A stretch of 64,000 nt of DNA from Hansfordia pulvinata (Eukaryota; Ascomycota; Sordariomycetes; Xylariales). A model generated the notes under the pieces. It worked only from the letters and a program-made list of their open reading frames with translations, was not told where the DNA came from and made no database searches. A program made the position numbers and the translations under genes. This document shows positions 39,073-51,989 of the stretch, piece by piece. The first letter of the stretch is position 1. Each line of letters begins with the position of its first letter. The DNA is taken from assembly GCA_006538405.1 (NCBI GenBank), contig BJKQ01000013.1:1364001-1428000 (forward strand). The letters are read 5' to 3'.

Positions 39073-42000
39073 GTTGGCCGTCTTGGCGCGTCGCCACCTC
39101 GATCTCCAACAGCCAAGTGCCGCAGGGCCAAGCTTCCTTATGAGTAGCAAGGGGCCTATAGTCTTGTGAAGCCAAATAGCAGCTTGAAGACGTGTGATCG
39201 AGGGCTAAAGATGATATCGGGCAACGAGCCAGGCGCGTCGCGACCCGAATCGACTCGGGCGGGTGGTACAAGGCGACGTCGAGGAGCGAAGCTTCGAGCA
39301 GAGGCCTAAAAAGAAAGCGAAGAGCAAAATCAGGGGGAGAGCAAAGTGCAGATGGAGAGCCGAGGCAAGTATATATGGGCCGCGAGATAACCGTTCTCTC
39401 GGGTCGAGTCATCCCTTGAGGGCTGTAACAGTCGATCAAATCCGGGGGTGGGGCAAAGCCACGCCGTCTCCCTGCTGGTTTATCTACTTAGCAAGCAGAC
39501 AAAAAAGACCAGCGCTGGAGGGAATGGCCGCGGGAGATGTGTCTCTGGGAAACAAGCATTCAGCATGAGGGGTACTGGCACTGGTGGGATGACACGACGG
39601 GAGTCGAGAAGGATGACCGGTTGCGCCGGTTGGTGGATAGGAATGTGGATGGACCCACCAGAGACAAAGGCCCGGCCAGGCTCAAAGCGAAACAGACGGA
39701 GCCGCAGTCGCAGAGTCTTGAAATAGATGGGCACTGAAACAGAAAGACTGGTCGAGGCGCAGTAACAAGGGTCTGTTGCTCTTCTCGCGGTTTGCCGGCC
39801 TGCGCACCGCGCGGACAGCGTACGGCCAGTCTGTCGAGAGCTGCCACAGCTCGGGGCGGCGAAAGCTGCAGGGCTCGTGCAAAGGTTCAAGACCAAGTCG
39901 GCGACACACGAGACTCGGGGGAGGGCTGGACGAGGGTTGAGAACGGGTGTCAGGTAGGCAGGCAGATGGCGTGTGCTTTGAAGGGGATGTCGGTTATGTA
40001 AAGGCTGCAAGCACTGTCCGACGGTTGATACCTGTGCGCAATGGGAAGCCTTATCTCGGCCGCGCATACGAGTACATGGGCAAAGGCGGATCATCAGTCC
40101 CGCCTTCCCCGTGCGAGTGCCCGCACAGATAGATACTCTCGTAGATGGCTGGACAAGGCAAAGATGAGAGAGCATGACGTGAGTCGAAGGGAAAGCCCGC
40201 CCCGTAAGGGTCTTCAGGCGTCGGGCGGGTGTTGAGGCGACCAAGCTAGAATCGACCCATGCTAAGTTAGCACGCTAACTTGGGTACGAGTACCACTCGT
40301 AGGCGACTTAGCGCAGCATGTGATCATGCCAGGACTGGATCCGGCGATGCAGATTATCAGGTGTTGTTTTGAACCAGGCCCACGCCCTGGGGACCGGCCG
40401 TGCCAGCCTGGCCAGGGGTTCCTACATTGGCCTGGACCGACAGGCCTCCGTGGGTCACCGCTTGCGGGGGGCAGCGACTGTTTGTTTGCGCCGACACAGA
40501 TAAACAGGACAACTGACCACATCCACCATGTACGAGTAGGATACTCCGTAGCAAGCCAGGTCCGGGATTCGATTGTGATCAAAGACGAGATGGGACGGTG
40601 TACTCGCACTCGTATCTTGCCTACCTAGCGACGCGGTATCTGCGGAGTTACTCGTAGAGAATCTACGTACGGACGGGTACACGCCAGGGATGGAACCCAC
40701 AGAGGTACTCGTACATCAATCAATCGATGATGCTGAGCTGATGGGACCAGGAGATTCCATCTACCTACGTACGCCCACGAGTACCCCAAGCCGCCCGTGC
40801 AGCTACGAAAGGTACTCGTAAATGTACCCGTAAAAGGAGGCAGCAGGTACTAGGTAGGTGCAGCAACGCCGTGCCGGGGGAGGGGACGGACGGGCGACGG
40901 GGCGAGAGGGGGGCTCTGCCTCTAGGCGAGTCGGAAAGCTCGTGAACCGTGTTCTACCCAGTCACCGCAACTCGCGTATCGACAAGAAGATCAGATGCAT
41001 CTGCCATGTTGGATGCGCGATGACGAAACCAGCAGCTCCTTAGTCGTGGCCTGCCCGTGATCCATCCCGACGCCGCCGCGTGAACAGACACGGGTAGCCC
41101 CAGCCCCCGTCGGATCCATCACAGGGGCCAATTGACCGACCCCTTTGCCGCCTTTTGCTTGGGCAGAGGGGGAGCCCTACCACTGGTATTGCGTGCTGTC
41201 AACATGCGCCTGCATCCATCCCACACTGCCATGCTGGATGGGTGGAGGATCGTGTTGGCGGCGGGGCTTGCGCACACGCGACCTGACCAGCCGACCTCGT
41301 CACTTCCTGCCCAGCCTTTGCCCTGCACACCGGCGGCATGTTCCTCTCACATGTGTACTGTCCTTGCATTCGATGCTCTGGGTACGCGCAGTGTCAACAG
41401 CTCGGCTGGACACAATTAGGTTGTTTAGTAATTGTGCCATCGCGAGCACGCAGATGGCCCGGGCGCAATCCACGATCTGTCTCGCATTGCCATCCAAGGA
41501 GCCTGCTGACTCGTAGCCAAGGCGGCATCAGGCATGCAAATGGATGGACCTCAAGGAGGCGTACGAGTACTGGTAAAAAGAGCTGCCGATCATTCCCTAA
41601 GATGTGACCACCTCAATGAATCAAGGACACCACCTGAGATGCATAACCACCTCGTGTGCCTAAGGTCCAGTGCTGGATTATGTAATATGCATCTTCAATG
41701 CACAGAGTGCAACTTGACGCCTCTCCCTCCGTACCTTGATCGCAAATACGCCACTGGTGCTGCCACCCTGCTGACCAGCCAGCTGCTCTTTCAGATCTCC
41801 TATCGTAAGCACAGTCGTGAGAAACTCCCAGTCGCGCGCGGCCGATGAGAGCATGCCACAGTTTTATATCATGTAGCCGTGGATGTGATTTAACCGCCTC
41901 ACACAGCGAGTGTCGTGTTGATTAAGAGACCTTCCCTGCCCTTAGATAGTAAATGGAAGCTAGCAATCATGGTGGCACTTCGAAAATCCAGGGACCCGCC

Positions 42001-42519
42001 CGTCCAAATCTCACGCTTGAGCATGTATTGCTTGCGAGTGATTGTCGTGTGGGCTCTTAACCAATCATGCGTGCTCGAGCAATGCTGCATCTTTCTCGCA
42101 GGCCTGGTCCTCCGACCTGACCTGGCATTTGCTTGAACAATTTGGAAAAACAGACAAGGGCTCTGTTCACGTGGATTGCATGGCTTGCCTGGCGTGCTCG
42201 AGTCTCAGCATGAAGGGGATCATCCTGCCGCCCCGTGGGACCCTGTCTGGCTTTTTGACCCGCCACGCCAAGGCCCCTCCTAGTCAGCTGAGCACGTGGC
42301 CAGGGTGTTGAGGGACTCAGTTTCTGCGCCGATACCGCCTCTCGGCTGGCATTATTACTCGCATCAGATGTGCTTTGCCCGAATCAACAACGCCCTACCT
42401 ACGGCAGGACCTCCCCGCAATCAGTCACCTGACCTCAGCCGCGACCACAGACCTCCAGTCCGCACGTATCGCATTTCCTCACAAGCGCCACCGCCCACCC
42501 TTGCCCCTGCGCCTCCGCC
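39073..42519. other. Long intergenic region
   Basis: Upstream of the MFS gene and of ELP6. No domain-bearing gene. It holds a dense cluster of TACGAGTA-type octamers (see separate entry). The 254-codon minus-strand frame near 39.5-40.2 kb lacks a fold and is rejected. Confidence 0.5.
40067..41570. repeat. Cluster of TACGAGTA/TACTCGTA octamers
   Basis: Exact octamers start at 40067, 40285, 40531, 40649, 40706, 40813 and 41563. The nine-base companion TACTCCGTA is at 40542. They lie in non-coding DNA on both strands. Confidence 0.75.
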
Positions 42520-43470
42520 ATGGGATCACGGCTACCACCCCTCCTCGCCCCTTACCTCGGTCTCCCCCCTGAGTCTTCTCTCGTCCTCGTTAGCGGCGTC
42601 TTGGGATCAGCACCCAACTGGCTTATCCTCCGCTACATCTACTCCATTTTGTCTTCCAAGGCCGACGACCAGGATGGTCCAGCTGCCGATGACTCTGCAA
42701 TCGTCTTGGCAAGCTTTCTGCGGGATCATGCCTTCTGGAAGGAAGGTGCTGCAAGGCTGGGTCTCGACCTCGATATGTTGACAAAACGTAATCGTTTTGC
42801 ATTTGTAGATGGTCTCAGCGGCCTCTTCATTGACGACTCTGCCGGGGTGCCAAGCCACGCGCAGTCCTCGAGCACCCCGGCGAGGGCCCTGCTCAAATCC
42901 CCCGCAGTCCAAGAACTCCGCAAACAGGTCAATGATGCAGTCGCCAAGCTTCGAGCTGCACAGTCCACGTCCAAGATAGTACTCATTCTTGACCAACCGG
43001 ACCTGCTCATTGCCGGAACTGGAGACGATGTGACGGCTCAATCGTTACAAGAGACAGTCCTGGATCTCCGCGAGGTAAGTTGGATCCTCAAATCAAGCCT
43101 CTCTCCGCCTTCTGCTGGCCTTGTGCCTGGCGGTGATCTTCGGAGGGTCCGTGTTAACCGTATCGAACCTTTGCAGATGGTCCATTCTTCTGTCATCAAC
43201 TTGGCTGCCGACGAGCCCCTCGTACTTTCGCAGGCCACTGGGTTGGAAAAGGAACACGCAGCATTCTCCCTATCTTTGGCACATGAAGCGCGCACAGTCA
43301 TCAGTCTCAGAATGCTCGACACCGGGACAGCTAAAGATGTCAGCGGCGTCATCCGGGTTACCAGTGGAGGCGCGGATGCGGTATCTTCACATTCAACGCC
43401 GGAGGAGCGTGAGCTACTGTATCTCATTCGCAGTGACGGTGGCGCTCAGGTTTTTGAACGAGGTCAATAG
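42520..43470 (+). CDS. ELP6: Elongator complex subunit 6
   Basis: Elp4-Elp5-Elp6 subcomplex subunit with a RecA-like fold, needed for wobble-uridine modification of tRNA. Exons 42520-43074 and 43177-43470. The 102-nt intron (GTAAGT..TTGCAG) is in frame and free of stops, so an unspliced 316-codon frame also exists. The spliced protein has 282 residues. It begins LPPLLAPYLGLPPESSLVLVSG. It continues through a Walker-A-like position lacking the classical GKS, then FVDGLSGLF, IVLILDQPDLLIA (Walker-B-like strand), MVHSSVINLAAD and SGVIRVTSGGA, all in family order. It is close upstream of eL37 and converges with it. Confidence 0.82.
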   Translation: MGSRLPPLLAPYLGLPPESSLVLVSGVLGSAPNWLILRYIYSILSSKADDQDGPAADDSAIVLASFLRDHAFWKEGAARLGLDLDMLTKRNRFAFVDGLSGLFIDDSAGVPSHAQSSSTPARALLKSPAVQELRKQVNDAVAKLRAAQSTSKIVLILDQPDLLIAGTGDDVTAQSLQETVLDLREVSWILKSSLSPPSAGLVPGGDLRRVRVNRIEPLQMVHSSVINLAADEPLVLSQATGLEKEHAAFSLSLAHEARTVISLRMLDTGTAKDVSGVIRVTSGGADAVSSHSTPEERELLYLIRSDGGAQVFERGQ

Positions 43471-43990
43471 CACATGGCTTCAACAATCTCTCTCAATAAA
43501 AGGCTCTCGGCGAGCGAGTGAAGCATTTAAAAAGGGTGGCTATACCAGCAATGGCTCCCTTAGCCGGGTCTGAGACGTTGACAGCACAGGCCTTGGCCAA
43601 TGACGCTGTCATCACGACCAGTCAAATCCCGTGTTAGGTGGAAGTTGAAAAATCGCACCACGCATCGTCAATTCCGCTTGTCTAGCCATGCACAGGTCCT
43701 GGGACGAAGATCAGGCCGGTCCGCGAACGCACACAAATCATACCGACCCATAGATGAACGAGACAAAGCCAAGAACGCCACATCCAGGCTTGCATTACCC
43801 TTGTTGCAAGTTTTAGTTTTGTTTTGTTTTTGGCTAGGATGCTATGACAGCTCCATCCCAGAGCTCAGAGAAGCCGTGAATCCGTGGTGCGTGAACCAGT
43901 CCAAATGCAGTAAACACCGTGCCTTTGCTCCCCTGATTTGATACCACCGCTGTTCTCCCTTTCACTTCAGTCGTCAAAGAAACCTGGATT
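43471..43990. other. Convergent intergenic region
   Basis: 3' regions of ELP6 and eL37. Nothing else is seen. Confidence 0.5.
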
Positions 43991-44712
43991 TTACGCAGAC
44001 TTGGCGGGGTTGGGGCCTCTCGAGTCCTTGGGGACGCCGGTCTGGAAGTCGTTCTTGAAGCGACGGGGGACGTCCTTCAGGTAGCGCATGCGGCCGGTGC
44101 CGACAGTCTTTCTGCGCTTGGCCTTCTCACCCCAGTTGACTAATGAGACTCATGTTAGCCGCGTGGGGTTTCTTTTATCCAAGGGAAGGCCGCGGGATCA
44201 AGACGTACACTTCCGGGTCTTAGCAGAGGGATATCCGCAAGAGGAGCACGTGTGCTTCTGAATGTGGAGGGATCGGCGGCCTGTGAGAACCATCCAAGTC
44301 AGTATATTGGTTACCACAGGTCGAATGTCGTGGTATTGTTCAATGAAGGGACATGATCGTGGGGCAGCGTCTTCGGCGAGACTCGAATGATCGCATCCAC
44401 AGCTCGTCGATCCGTCAGACGATCCCGGCAAGGGCAGCGCTTAGCACAATCGTGAAGACATCACTATATGTCCAAGCCTCTTCGATCATCGAGCACTCCT
44501 CCAGAATTCGTTGGCCGGTTCGTTGGGTTTAGAGAGGGGTAGAGGTCGCGGGTCGTGTCGTTACTGACCACATCGTCGGCACAGGGTGTGCGTCTTGTTG
44601 TGGCGCTTTCCGAAGCTGGAAGTTCCCTTGGCTGTTGGGGTACGGGTCAGTCAATGTCGGGGCGGGCCTGCGTTCAGGCTTGTATTCTGGGAGCGCGGCG
44701 AAGCGTACTCAT
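43991..44712 (-). CDS. RPL37: 60S ribosomal protein eL37
   Basis: Four exons on the minus strand: 44712-44709 (only ATGA), 44631-44569, 44280-44209 and 44139-43991, giving 95 residues. The protein starts [20 protein letters not shown], then has the zinc-binding pairs CRRCG and CSSCG with GYPSAKTRK between, then [20 protein letters not shown]. Start and splice phases are fixed by the family: the 4-nt first exon is needed to make the Thr2 codon (A+CC). The intron interrupting the finger between exons 2 and 3 (288 nt) is long for a ribosomal protein gene; no snoRNA-like boxes were checked. Confidence 0.93.
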
Positions 44713-46451
44713 CTTGACGGCGGCGAAACTGTTGGCTGAAGGTGGTTAGCGAACGTGCGAGTGGGCGGGCGAGCCAACACTGGCGATGCCGAAATTGCTG
44801 TGCAAATGGGTGCTGGATGGCGTACCTTCAGGTGTTGTCGGGTCTGGTTGATATGGAGTTGTCGGTCGGGCTGGGTGTGTCCGGTTGAGAGTCCCGACGT
44901 CTAGGGTAGCGTAGCTAGTATTTTCCTGCGCAGGAGAATTGTGGCAGGCTTACCTAGAATTTTTCGTGTGGCCCGGAGACATCAAGATGGAAGGTGGTAC
45001 GCCGGGGATTAGCCGACGGACTCCACTGGCCCACTCAGCCGGCATTATCGATAACACTGCGGAGTGCGTGAGTACGTACTCGTAGACCGGACATCTGTGG
45101 AGCCCAGTGGCACTGGAAGCAGTCCGACTTTCATTAACAGCACATCCTGCGGTAGCTACATACTCTTATCATGTAGCGGGTGCTGAGCTTCTAACCATTG
45201 TATTGTTTCAAAGAATATACTTTCAGAGCGAATCGATTACGGAGTACATTAGGTACCTAATGCGACGCGTCCGAGCTCGGCGAACCAATCCAATGACCAA
45301 TGACCGACCGTACTGTCGCTCATCTCGGTCTTTCCAGTAAGGCTGAGCTCGTGATAGGCACAGGACAGCAGTAGGCAACCATGCGACAAGGTCTCGCCAT
45401 GTGACGTGTGACATATGAGCCCACGACTGATGCCATCAATCCGAGGAACACATGCGTCCCAACCTCACAAGACAGCAACTTATACGCAATCCTTACTACA
45501 CGTGCGCACAGATGACTCTGTTGTTTGCAAGTTCGAGAATCTACCGGACTGGGGTGGCTCACTACTCACGCATCCGTTATCCTCTCAGCTTAAATGCTCT
45601 GCGCGGTGCTTCGAAGGTTCTTATGAATGATTCCCGTGCACCCATCATGTACCTATCCAATATAAGGAAGAAGAGGATACCTGACTTATAGAAAAGCGCA
45701 GACTTGACCCGCAGGTGGTGTCTTGTCTTTGCACCACTGTGGTTCTGGAGCGGATGAGCGAGTTCTTTTCCTCCATTTCTGCTCGACGTAGTAATGGACC
45801 ACATGCGCAAGTGCATGCCTTGTTTCCTTGAGATAGAAACTCACATACATCCGCGTGTGCGTGTCCGTCGGATGCTTCCTGCAGCAGCTGGCGCATTGGA
45901 CTGTCTGCAGGGACAGACGCCGGCCCCGTGTACTCGTGGAGCTGATGTACCCCTACGCGCGCCTCCCAGCTCGTGCACTGCCTGTGTGGCGGTTGACCCC
46001 ACCGCACAAGCACTAAGCAGCGGCTCATGACGAACGGCGCGCGCCTGGCTGCCTAGGTGCCTAGCAGGCACGCAGGCTTACCCCGCCGAACTGCCCGTCT
46101 GACTACCTCACCTCAAGGTCCCCATCCGACTGGAACCGGCTGTCTGTCCCGCACTTCCACGTCTCCTGCTTGATCTACCTGACATAAGGGTAACCGTCGA
46201 TCTGTTTCCACGCGCCCCGCACACGTCACACCCGCCTGTTTGCGTCGCTCGCCTTAACTCCAAACCTGACTTCCTTCCACATCCACACCTGTCACTGGGG
46301 CCTGCACTTCACCAATCTCAAAGAAGCCGGTATCACGACGCGCAGGCCTCGAAACAAACGACAAGGCGCACTTCTACAAGACAATAACTCCCGGCGGCGA
46401 AGACACGATAGGCACAGCCCGGCTTGGCACACCGGCGGAGATTTCGACAAC
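44713..46451. other. Divergent intergenic region eL37/ATG3
   Basis: Contains the eL37 promoter and the long leader of ATG3. Octamer TACTCGTA is at 45077 and TACGGAGTA at 45238. No gene is supported. Confidence 0.5.
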
Positions 46452-47638
46452 ATGAACTTGCTCTACTCCACGGTCAACACCATTAGGGACAAATACACGC
46501 CCGTCAGCCACACCTCGACATTCCGCAAGACGGGCCAGATCACCCCGAGGAGTTCGTCGCGGCCGGCGACTATCTGGTGTTCAAATTCCCCACATGGTCC
46601 TGGGCTGACGCCGAGTCGGAAGCAAAACGCGCCTCTCACCTGCCACCGGGTAAGCAGTTTCTCGTCACCCGCAACGTTCCATGCAACCGCCGTCTCGATG
46701 ACGACTTCGCTGGCGATGCGGGGCATGAGGAGGCCGTGGTAGGCGATGGCGACGACTTCAAATCCAGCCCCAGTGCTCCAGACGGCGACGATGATAGCGG
46801 ATGGCTACGTACTGGGGGTCTGTCAAGCTCGCAGCCCCTCAAAGCAAGGGACGTCCGAACTGTTGACGACGCCGGAAACGTTGGCGATACTCTGGAGGAC
46901 GACGACGAGATTCCTGACATGGAAGACGACGAGGATGATGACGAAGCCATTATACAAGATCCCGAGGCCCACAAGAAGACGGGGTGAGTCTACCTCAAGC
47001 TCCCACGGCACGTGGAGGCCCCTGCTTGTCTATCAGTCACTGATTTCTCTCCTAGATCTCGTCGCACTTACAATCTCTACATCATGTACTCACCCTACTA
47101 TCGCACCCCTCGGCTTTACCTGTCCGGCTACACCGATGGTCAGCCTCTTGCTCCCAGTTTGATGATGGATGATATTGTTGGTGACTACAAGGACAAGACC
47201 GTCACTCTCGAAGACTTTCCCTTCTTCGCCACCACCGTCAAGATGGCCAGTGTTCACCCCTGCAAGCATGCTTCGGTCATGAAGACGCTCCTGGACCGAG
47301 CGGACGCCGCTCTAAAAATCAGGCGGGAGAAGATGAAGCAAGGCAAGCAAGTGGGCAATGACCAGGGAATGGAAGGTCTGGTAGACGAAATCAAGAAGCT
47401 CGACGTGAAGGGCGCCGAGGCTGAGGCTGATGCGAGCAATGATGAGTGGGAGGAGGTTGAGGCCGAGGACCAGGAGGTCGCCATTCGAGTCGACCAGTAC
47501 CTGGTAGTGTTCCTCAAAGTGAGTAATACCTGCGGATCATTCTGATATACTCTACTGCCGTGCCACCTGCTTACATCTTTACAGTTCATGGCTAGTGTCA
47601 CGCCTGGCATTGAGCATGACTTTACTATGGGCGTCTAG
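46452..47638 (+). CDS. ATG3: Autophagy E2-like enzyme Atg3, with an apparent one-base frameshift
   Basis: Conjugates Atg8 to phosphatidylethanolamine. Exons 46452-46983, 47056-47518 and 47585-47638 (introns 72 and 66 nt). With one added base the protein has 349 residues, the family length. The N-terminus reads [20 protein letters not shown] and KTGQIT; the frame then breaks at 46547/46548. One base after CCG gives the conserved [19 protein letters not shown], and without it the frame meets a stop. Beyond it are the acidic flexible region, [18 protein letters not shown], the catalytic HPCKHA motif (Cys about 247) and a long acidic helix, which is normal for fungal Atg3. The end ([16 protein letters not shown]) is complete. 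Confidence 0.9.
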
Positions 47639-48133
47639 GTTCAATAGGCAGCTCGCTCTTGGATGCAGTGCAGTGCGAGAGGAACGCGGAGACGAACATC
47701 CTCCGAGGTCTTTTACGGCGATAGATTGATTAACAGCCATTATGCATTTTCGGGTTTGGCGTTACCGGGCGTTGACGGTGGTGGGCTTAGCGACGTGATT
47801 CAGGGCGTGCCCGCTAGGGCTAGTTTACTTGCCAGTTCCCGAAATGACATTCCTTTCGTCCTACCAGCGATCACGGGTTACCAGCGATCACGAGTTTCCT
47901 CGTCGTGATACATGGTATTCACATCAGTAACATTCGTATGGCCCAGTTACAGTAGGGTCTGAATTCTCGACCTCCTCGGGTCACCCTGAACAAGACGGGA
48001 GTAGGTCGACGCACCACTGGTCTTCTTGTCGCATATTGTTGCTGGCAGTGTGCCCACTGAACGAAGAGGCGAAAATGTGTATTCGTTCTGATATGTGCCC
48101 TTTCCTAATATGTAATATGTAATGGTCTGCTAA
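47639..48133. other. Convergent intergenic region
   Basis: 3' ends of ATG3 and the purine permease gene. No gene is seen. Confidence 0.5.
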
Positions 48134-50110
48134 TTACGCCATGCTGTGTGGCTGGTTGAAACCGGCTTCTTTGGAGGAATCAACAGAGGGAACCTTGTCG
48201 TTCTTCTCAGGCATCTCTGCGCTTGATTCGCTAACGGGAAGCGGTCCATCAACCCAGAAGTTCTTCTTGCCCCCTGCAAGCCTCCTCATCCAAGGCGGCA
48301 ACACACCGCCGGCCATGTGCCAGGTCCAAGGATCCTTCTCGTCCTTGTTCTCGGGTACCAATCTTCCACCCGAGGCCTTCTCGATGACCCAGACAAGAGT
48401 GTTGATCAATATATATAAGCAGACCCCACCAATGAGGCCATTGGCAATGCTGTAGGTGAACGGCATGAGACAGATGCACACGAAGGCGGGGATGGCATCG
48501 CCCATGTATCTCCAGTTGATCTGGGTCACGGAGCTCATCATCATCGACCCGACTAGTACTAGCACACAGCCAGTCGCCCATGGCGGAATGGACGCGAAGA
48601 TGGGAGCGAAGAAGACGGAGATGAAGAAACATACGCCGGTCGTCATGGATGTAAGACCGGTCTTGCCGCCTTCAGATATGCCCGCACCAGACTCCACAAA
48701 GGCCGTCACGGGGGGGCAGCCAAGGAGCGCACCAATGGAGATGGAAATGGCATCGACCATGTAAGCGACGGAAGAGCCTTCAAAATCCTCGGTGACCGGG
48801 TCTGTGAGCTCTGCAAATCTTGCCATCGAGTAGAGTGTGCCCGTCGTGTCCAGGATATCGACGTATAGGAAGGTGATGAGAGCCAAGCCGAACTGGCCCC
48901 CGTACTCTGCAATGTTCCACTCCTGCACGTTGAGTGTCTTGCCAATCTGATGGAAGTCAACGACCTTGCGGAAAAAGTCGAAGGCATCGTCCCCAACAGG
49001 AGTGTAGGGGAAATAGGTGACTGGGGTAGACCGTGGCCAGGAAATGATGCTAACGAGGGCGATGCCGGCAATGATGGCGCCCTTGACTCGGTACATCATG
49101 AGCATCACAGTCAGTATGCCTCCGCAGAAGATGCCAATCCACATGACGGAGCTGCGCATCTTCTGACTCTCGGGGCAGAGGCCCGAGCTGTCAATGGTGT
49201 CCTCGGGGCAGCCGGCCAGGACGATAGGGGTGGACTGGGCACCCTGCAGCAAGCCGATCCCTTCGCTGTAGGTGAGGCCAATCATGGTCAGAAACAGGCC
49301 GATGCCTGCACCAGTAGCCAGCTTGATAGACCTTGGGATGGCGCGCGCCAACCACTGTCGCATGCCGAACAAGGCCAAGGCAAAGAAGATCCAGCCCTCG
49401 ACAAAGATGGCAGTTAGGGCAACCTGGTATGGCACGGACCCTCCACCATGAAATCCCACGACGGTGTCTGGGCATGTCAGCAAGGGAGAGGGAGCAGGTG
49501 GCGCGAGATGCCGCAGAATCACTTACAGGCAAAGTAGGCATTGAGGCCCATGCCCGGCGCGAGGGACACCGGTCTGTGGTGGTCAGGTCAGCGATCAGAC
49601 TGCATTAGAACGGACAGACAGTTTACGGGCGCATACAGGTTGGCAAAGAGACCCATGCAGAAAGAGGACAAGGCCGATATAGCAGCAGTCGCCGTGACTA
49701 TGTCCCGCTTGACCTCCGCGACACACAAGGCGTAGTCCTGGTCCTGTGCACAAGTCGGGTCGTCCGGGCCAGCGGTGCAGACGCAAGTGCCGCCCGTGTC
49801 GGAGACGATGGAGGCGTTGACGGCAATGATGTAGGCCATGGCGAAGAAAGCGGCAATGCCGCCGCGGATTTCGGTCGAGAAGTACGAGTTCTTGCGTTCT
49901 TTTGCCTGGATCCGTTCGGGTCAGTCTCATCCTCGCCACTCAACATTGCGGACGGCGCGATCCCCCGCGCGCGCGCCCTGGAGTCAGGCGGCGCATCCGC
50001 CATGCCAGAACAAGACACGCAAGACTCACATGACCAGAGCCGTCGAGCCTGAACCACAGGCCAACGGGGCTCTTTGCGACGGCCGTGTTGGCGCGGGTGA
50101 TCCAATCCAT
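48134..50110 (-). CDS. azgA: AzgA-type purine permease (hypoxanthine, adenine, guanine)
   Basis: Proton-coupled uptake of purine bases at the plasma membrane. Exons on the minus strand: 50110-50030, 49905-49637, 49573-49527 and 49467-48134; introns 124, 63 and 59 nt; frames all close. The protein has 576 residues. It starts MDWITRANTAVAKSPVGLWF, then has KNSYFSTEIRGGIAAFFAMAYII (segment 1), [20 protein letters not shown] (family signature, across two splice sites), GALLGCPPVTAFVESGAGISEGGKTGLTS and a run of about a dozen hydrophobic segments. The tail is polar, as usual. Substrates are from the family, not tested. It sits next to the AT-rich block, yet shows no damage. Confidence 0.88.
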
Positions 50111-51989
50111 GATGACGTCGCGATGGCAAACGGGCGACCGACCGAGCAAGTGCCAAGCTGCTGGAGCTCGTCAGGGCTGGGGCTCGGAGCCGGAGAAGAT
50201 TGGGCGGCCCTGGGCGCACGCGACACGGCAACGCGAGCGGGCTTGACGGGGTAGAGAGGCGTCTGTCGTCGGGTGTAAGTAAGGCGAGGATGACCAGCCG
50301 ATAGGTGTGGATAAGAGCTGTGTCTCAGTCCCAAGCATGGCAAGACATGGCATGGCACAGGGGCTGAAGCATCTTGGACGGGACGGAGTGCATCGCGCAG
50401 AGAGTGGGAGGTTGCTATTTCTATGGCGCGAGGGACGGGGGGGGGAAAACCCTCGAACGCCACCGCCGGGATCATCATCCACTCCGCGGCGGGGGGGGCG
50501 CTCCGTGCTGGCTGAGAGATACCTTCTATCGGGCCACGAGTATCCGTACCCATCGCTGGGCGACGCCGCGCGCTGTACTCGTAGAGAGCTTTTTCTCGCC
50601 GGATAGCAGACAGCGTAGCGAATCGTGGTTCTCCCCATGGACCCTTGTCCCAACAGCGGCCGGCCAATCACAGGCGAGAAAGTCTTTTATCGACGCCGTT
50701 GCGGCCAGTGCTAGCCCCGGCCCGCTTGCCTGTTCTGGCCTGCATCCCAGCATCCGATGGCCCGCTTCTCGACCAACCCTTCCTTGTCACGCTTGTCCAC
50801 TTTCGCCCCGATCTCCCGGCTCTGCTGGCCGGCGTGGCTGGTTGAGTACTTACTCCGTAGGTTTCCCGCGGGCGATTCCCACGCAAAGGTAATTTATCTT
50901 GTGCAGGTTGTTGGAGTACGAGCACTCGTAAGAGGTACGACCCCACACAAGACGAACGTCTCTTATCTGGTGGCGCAGATCGAGCCTCTCCGGGCTCGCC
51001 AGCTCCTGCGGGGCGGCACTCGGGTCAACTCGCGCCTTATCTATCTACAACCTATTCCGACAATGCCAACAGCTCTCTGGCTGACTCCAGGGCCAGGCGC
51101 ATATCGTATACCCGAGGTACACCCTATCTGAGCAGGTGGGTTGGGCCAACCAAACCTCTCCCATTCTGATCCTTGGGTTCCGCGTCGACTCAACCTCGCG
51201 TCGCATACGATGCCGCTCGTCATTCGCGGGGTGGACCTGGAACCCTAAAGTTCGAGTGGCCGCCTTCCCAGGACGAATCGTGTAGACGGCAAACCCCCAG
51301 CTCCGCACAGGACGGTGGGAGCCCAGAGGCATGTTCTAGTCTCTTGTCGAGGCCACTTAGACAACTGTAGTAGCTCTTTTGGTGGCGGCCCCGGCCACAC
51401 CAGTGCTTGCTCTTTTCCCATATAATGAATGTTCACTGGGGAGGCAGAGGGAGACCCTGGTGTCTCGCGCTACATGGGCTATGAGGAACTCGCACCCACA
51501 CGGCTCGTTCACAGGTCTTCGAACACCCTTGTTGTCGACCACCCACCCAAAGTGATGCTTTGATGAACCTGGCCCCCAGAAAGAAGACAGGTCAAGCCTA
51601 CAAGACCTGTAAATGAATGTATGACTCTCACAGCGTGGTTTGTGTCGCTAGGAGGCGGGCACGTGGCTCCAGGAAGGCCAGCTTTAGAACAGCGTGCGAT
51701 CCATGTTATAGCCTATTATACGTCCGCCACTCCCCTTTCTAGATAACGGCTCTCGATATCCTGGACTGGGGGCGAAGCCGCATCTGGCCTGGTACAGAGG
51801 ATGCATGAGAATGTCTGGTGCTTCTAACGACCTAATCCCTGACACTCCTTTTGAACTTTTGGTCTCTTACCTCTTAGAGATCGCCTCGCCTAGCCTATAG
51901 ACACAATCAACGTCGATAGAACGCGCATTAAACGTGTGAATCACGTCTGTAAGTCCGGATACTCGCTGCGAAAGGCCGTATTGATTTTA
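50111..51989. other. Gene-free flank of the AT-rich block
   Basis: Normal GC content but no supportable gene. It should contain the azgA promoter, with octamer TACTCGTA at 50576 and TACTCCGTA at 50851. From 51.9 kb base composition starts to change. Confidence 0.5.

Noticed and set aside
39480..40244. 254-codon minus-strand frame upstream of the MFS gene
   Set aside because: No ATG-supported conserved sequence; Cys/Arg/Ser-rich; lies in the non-coding region with octamers.
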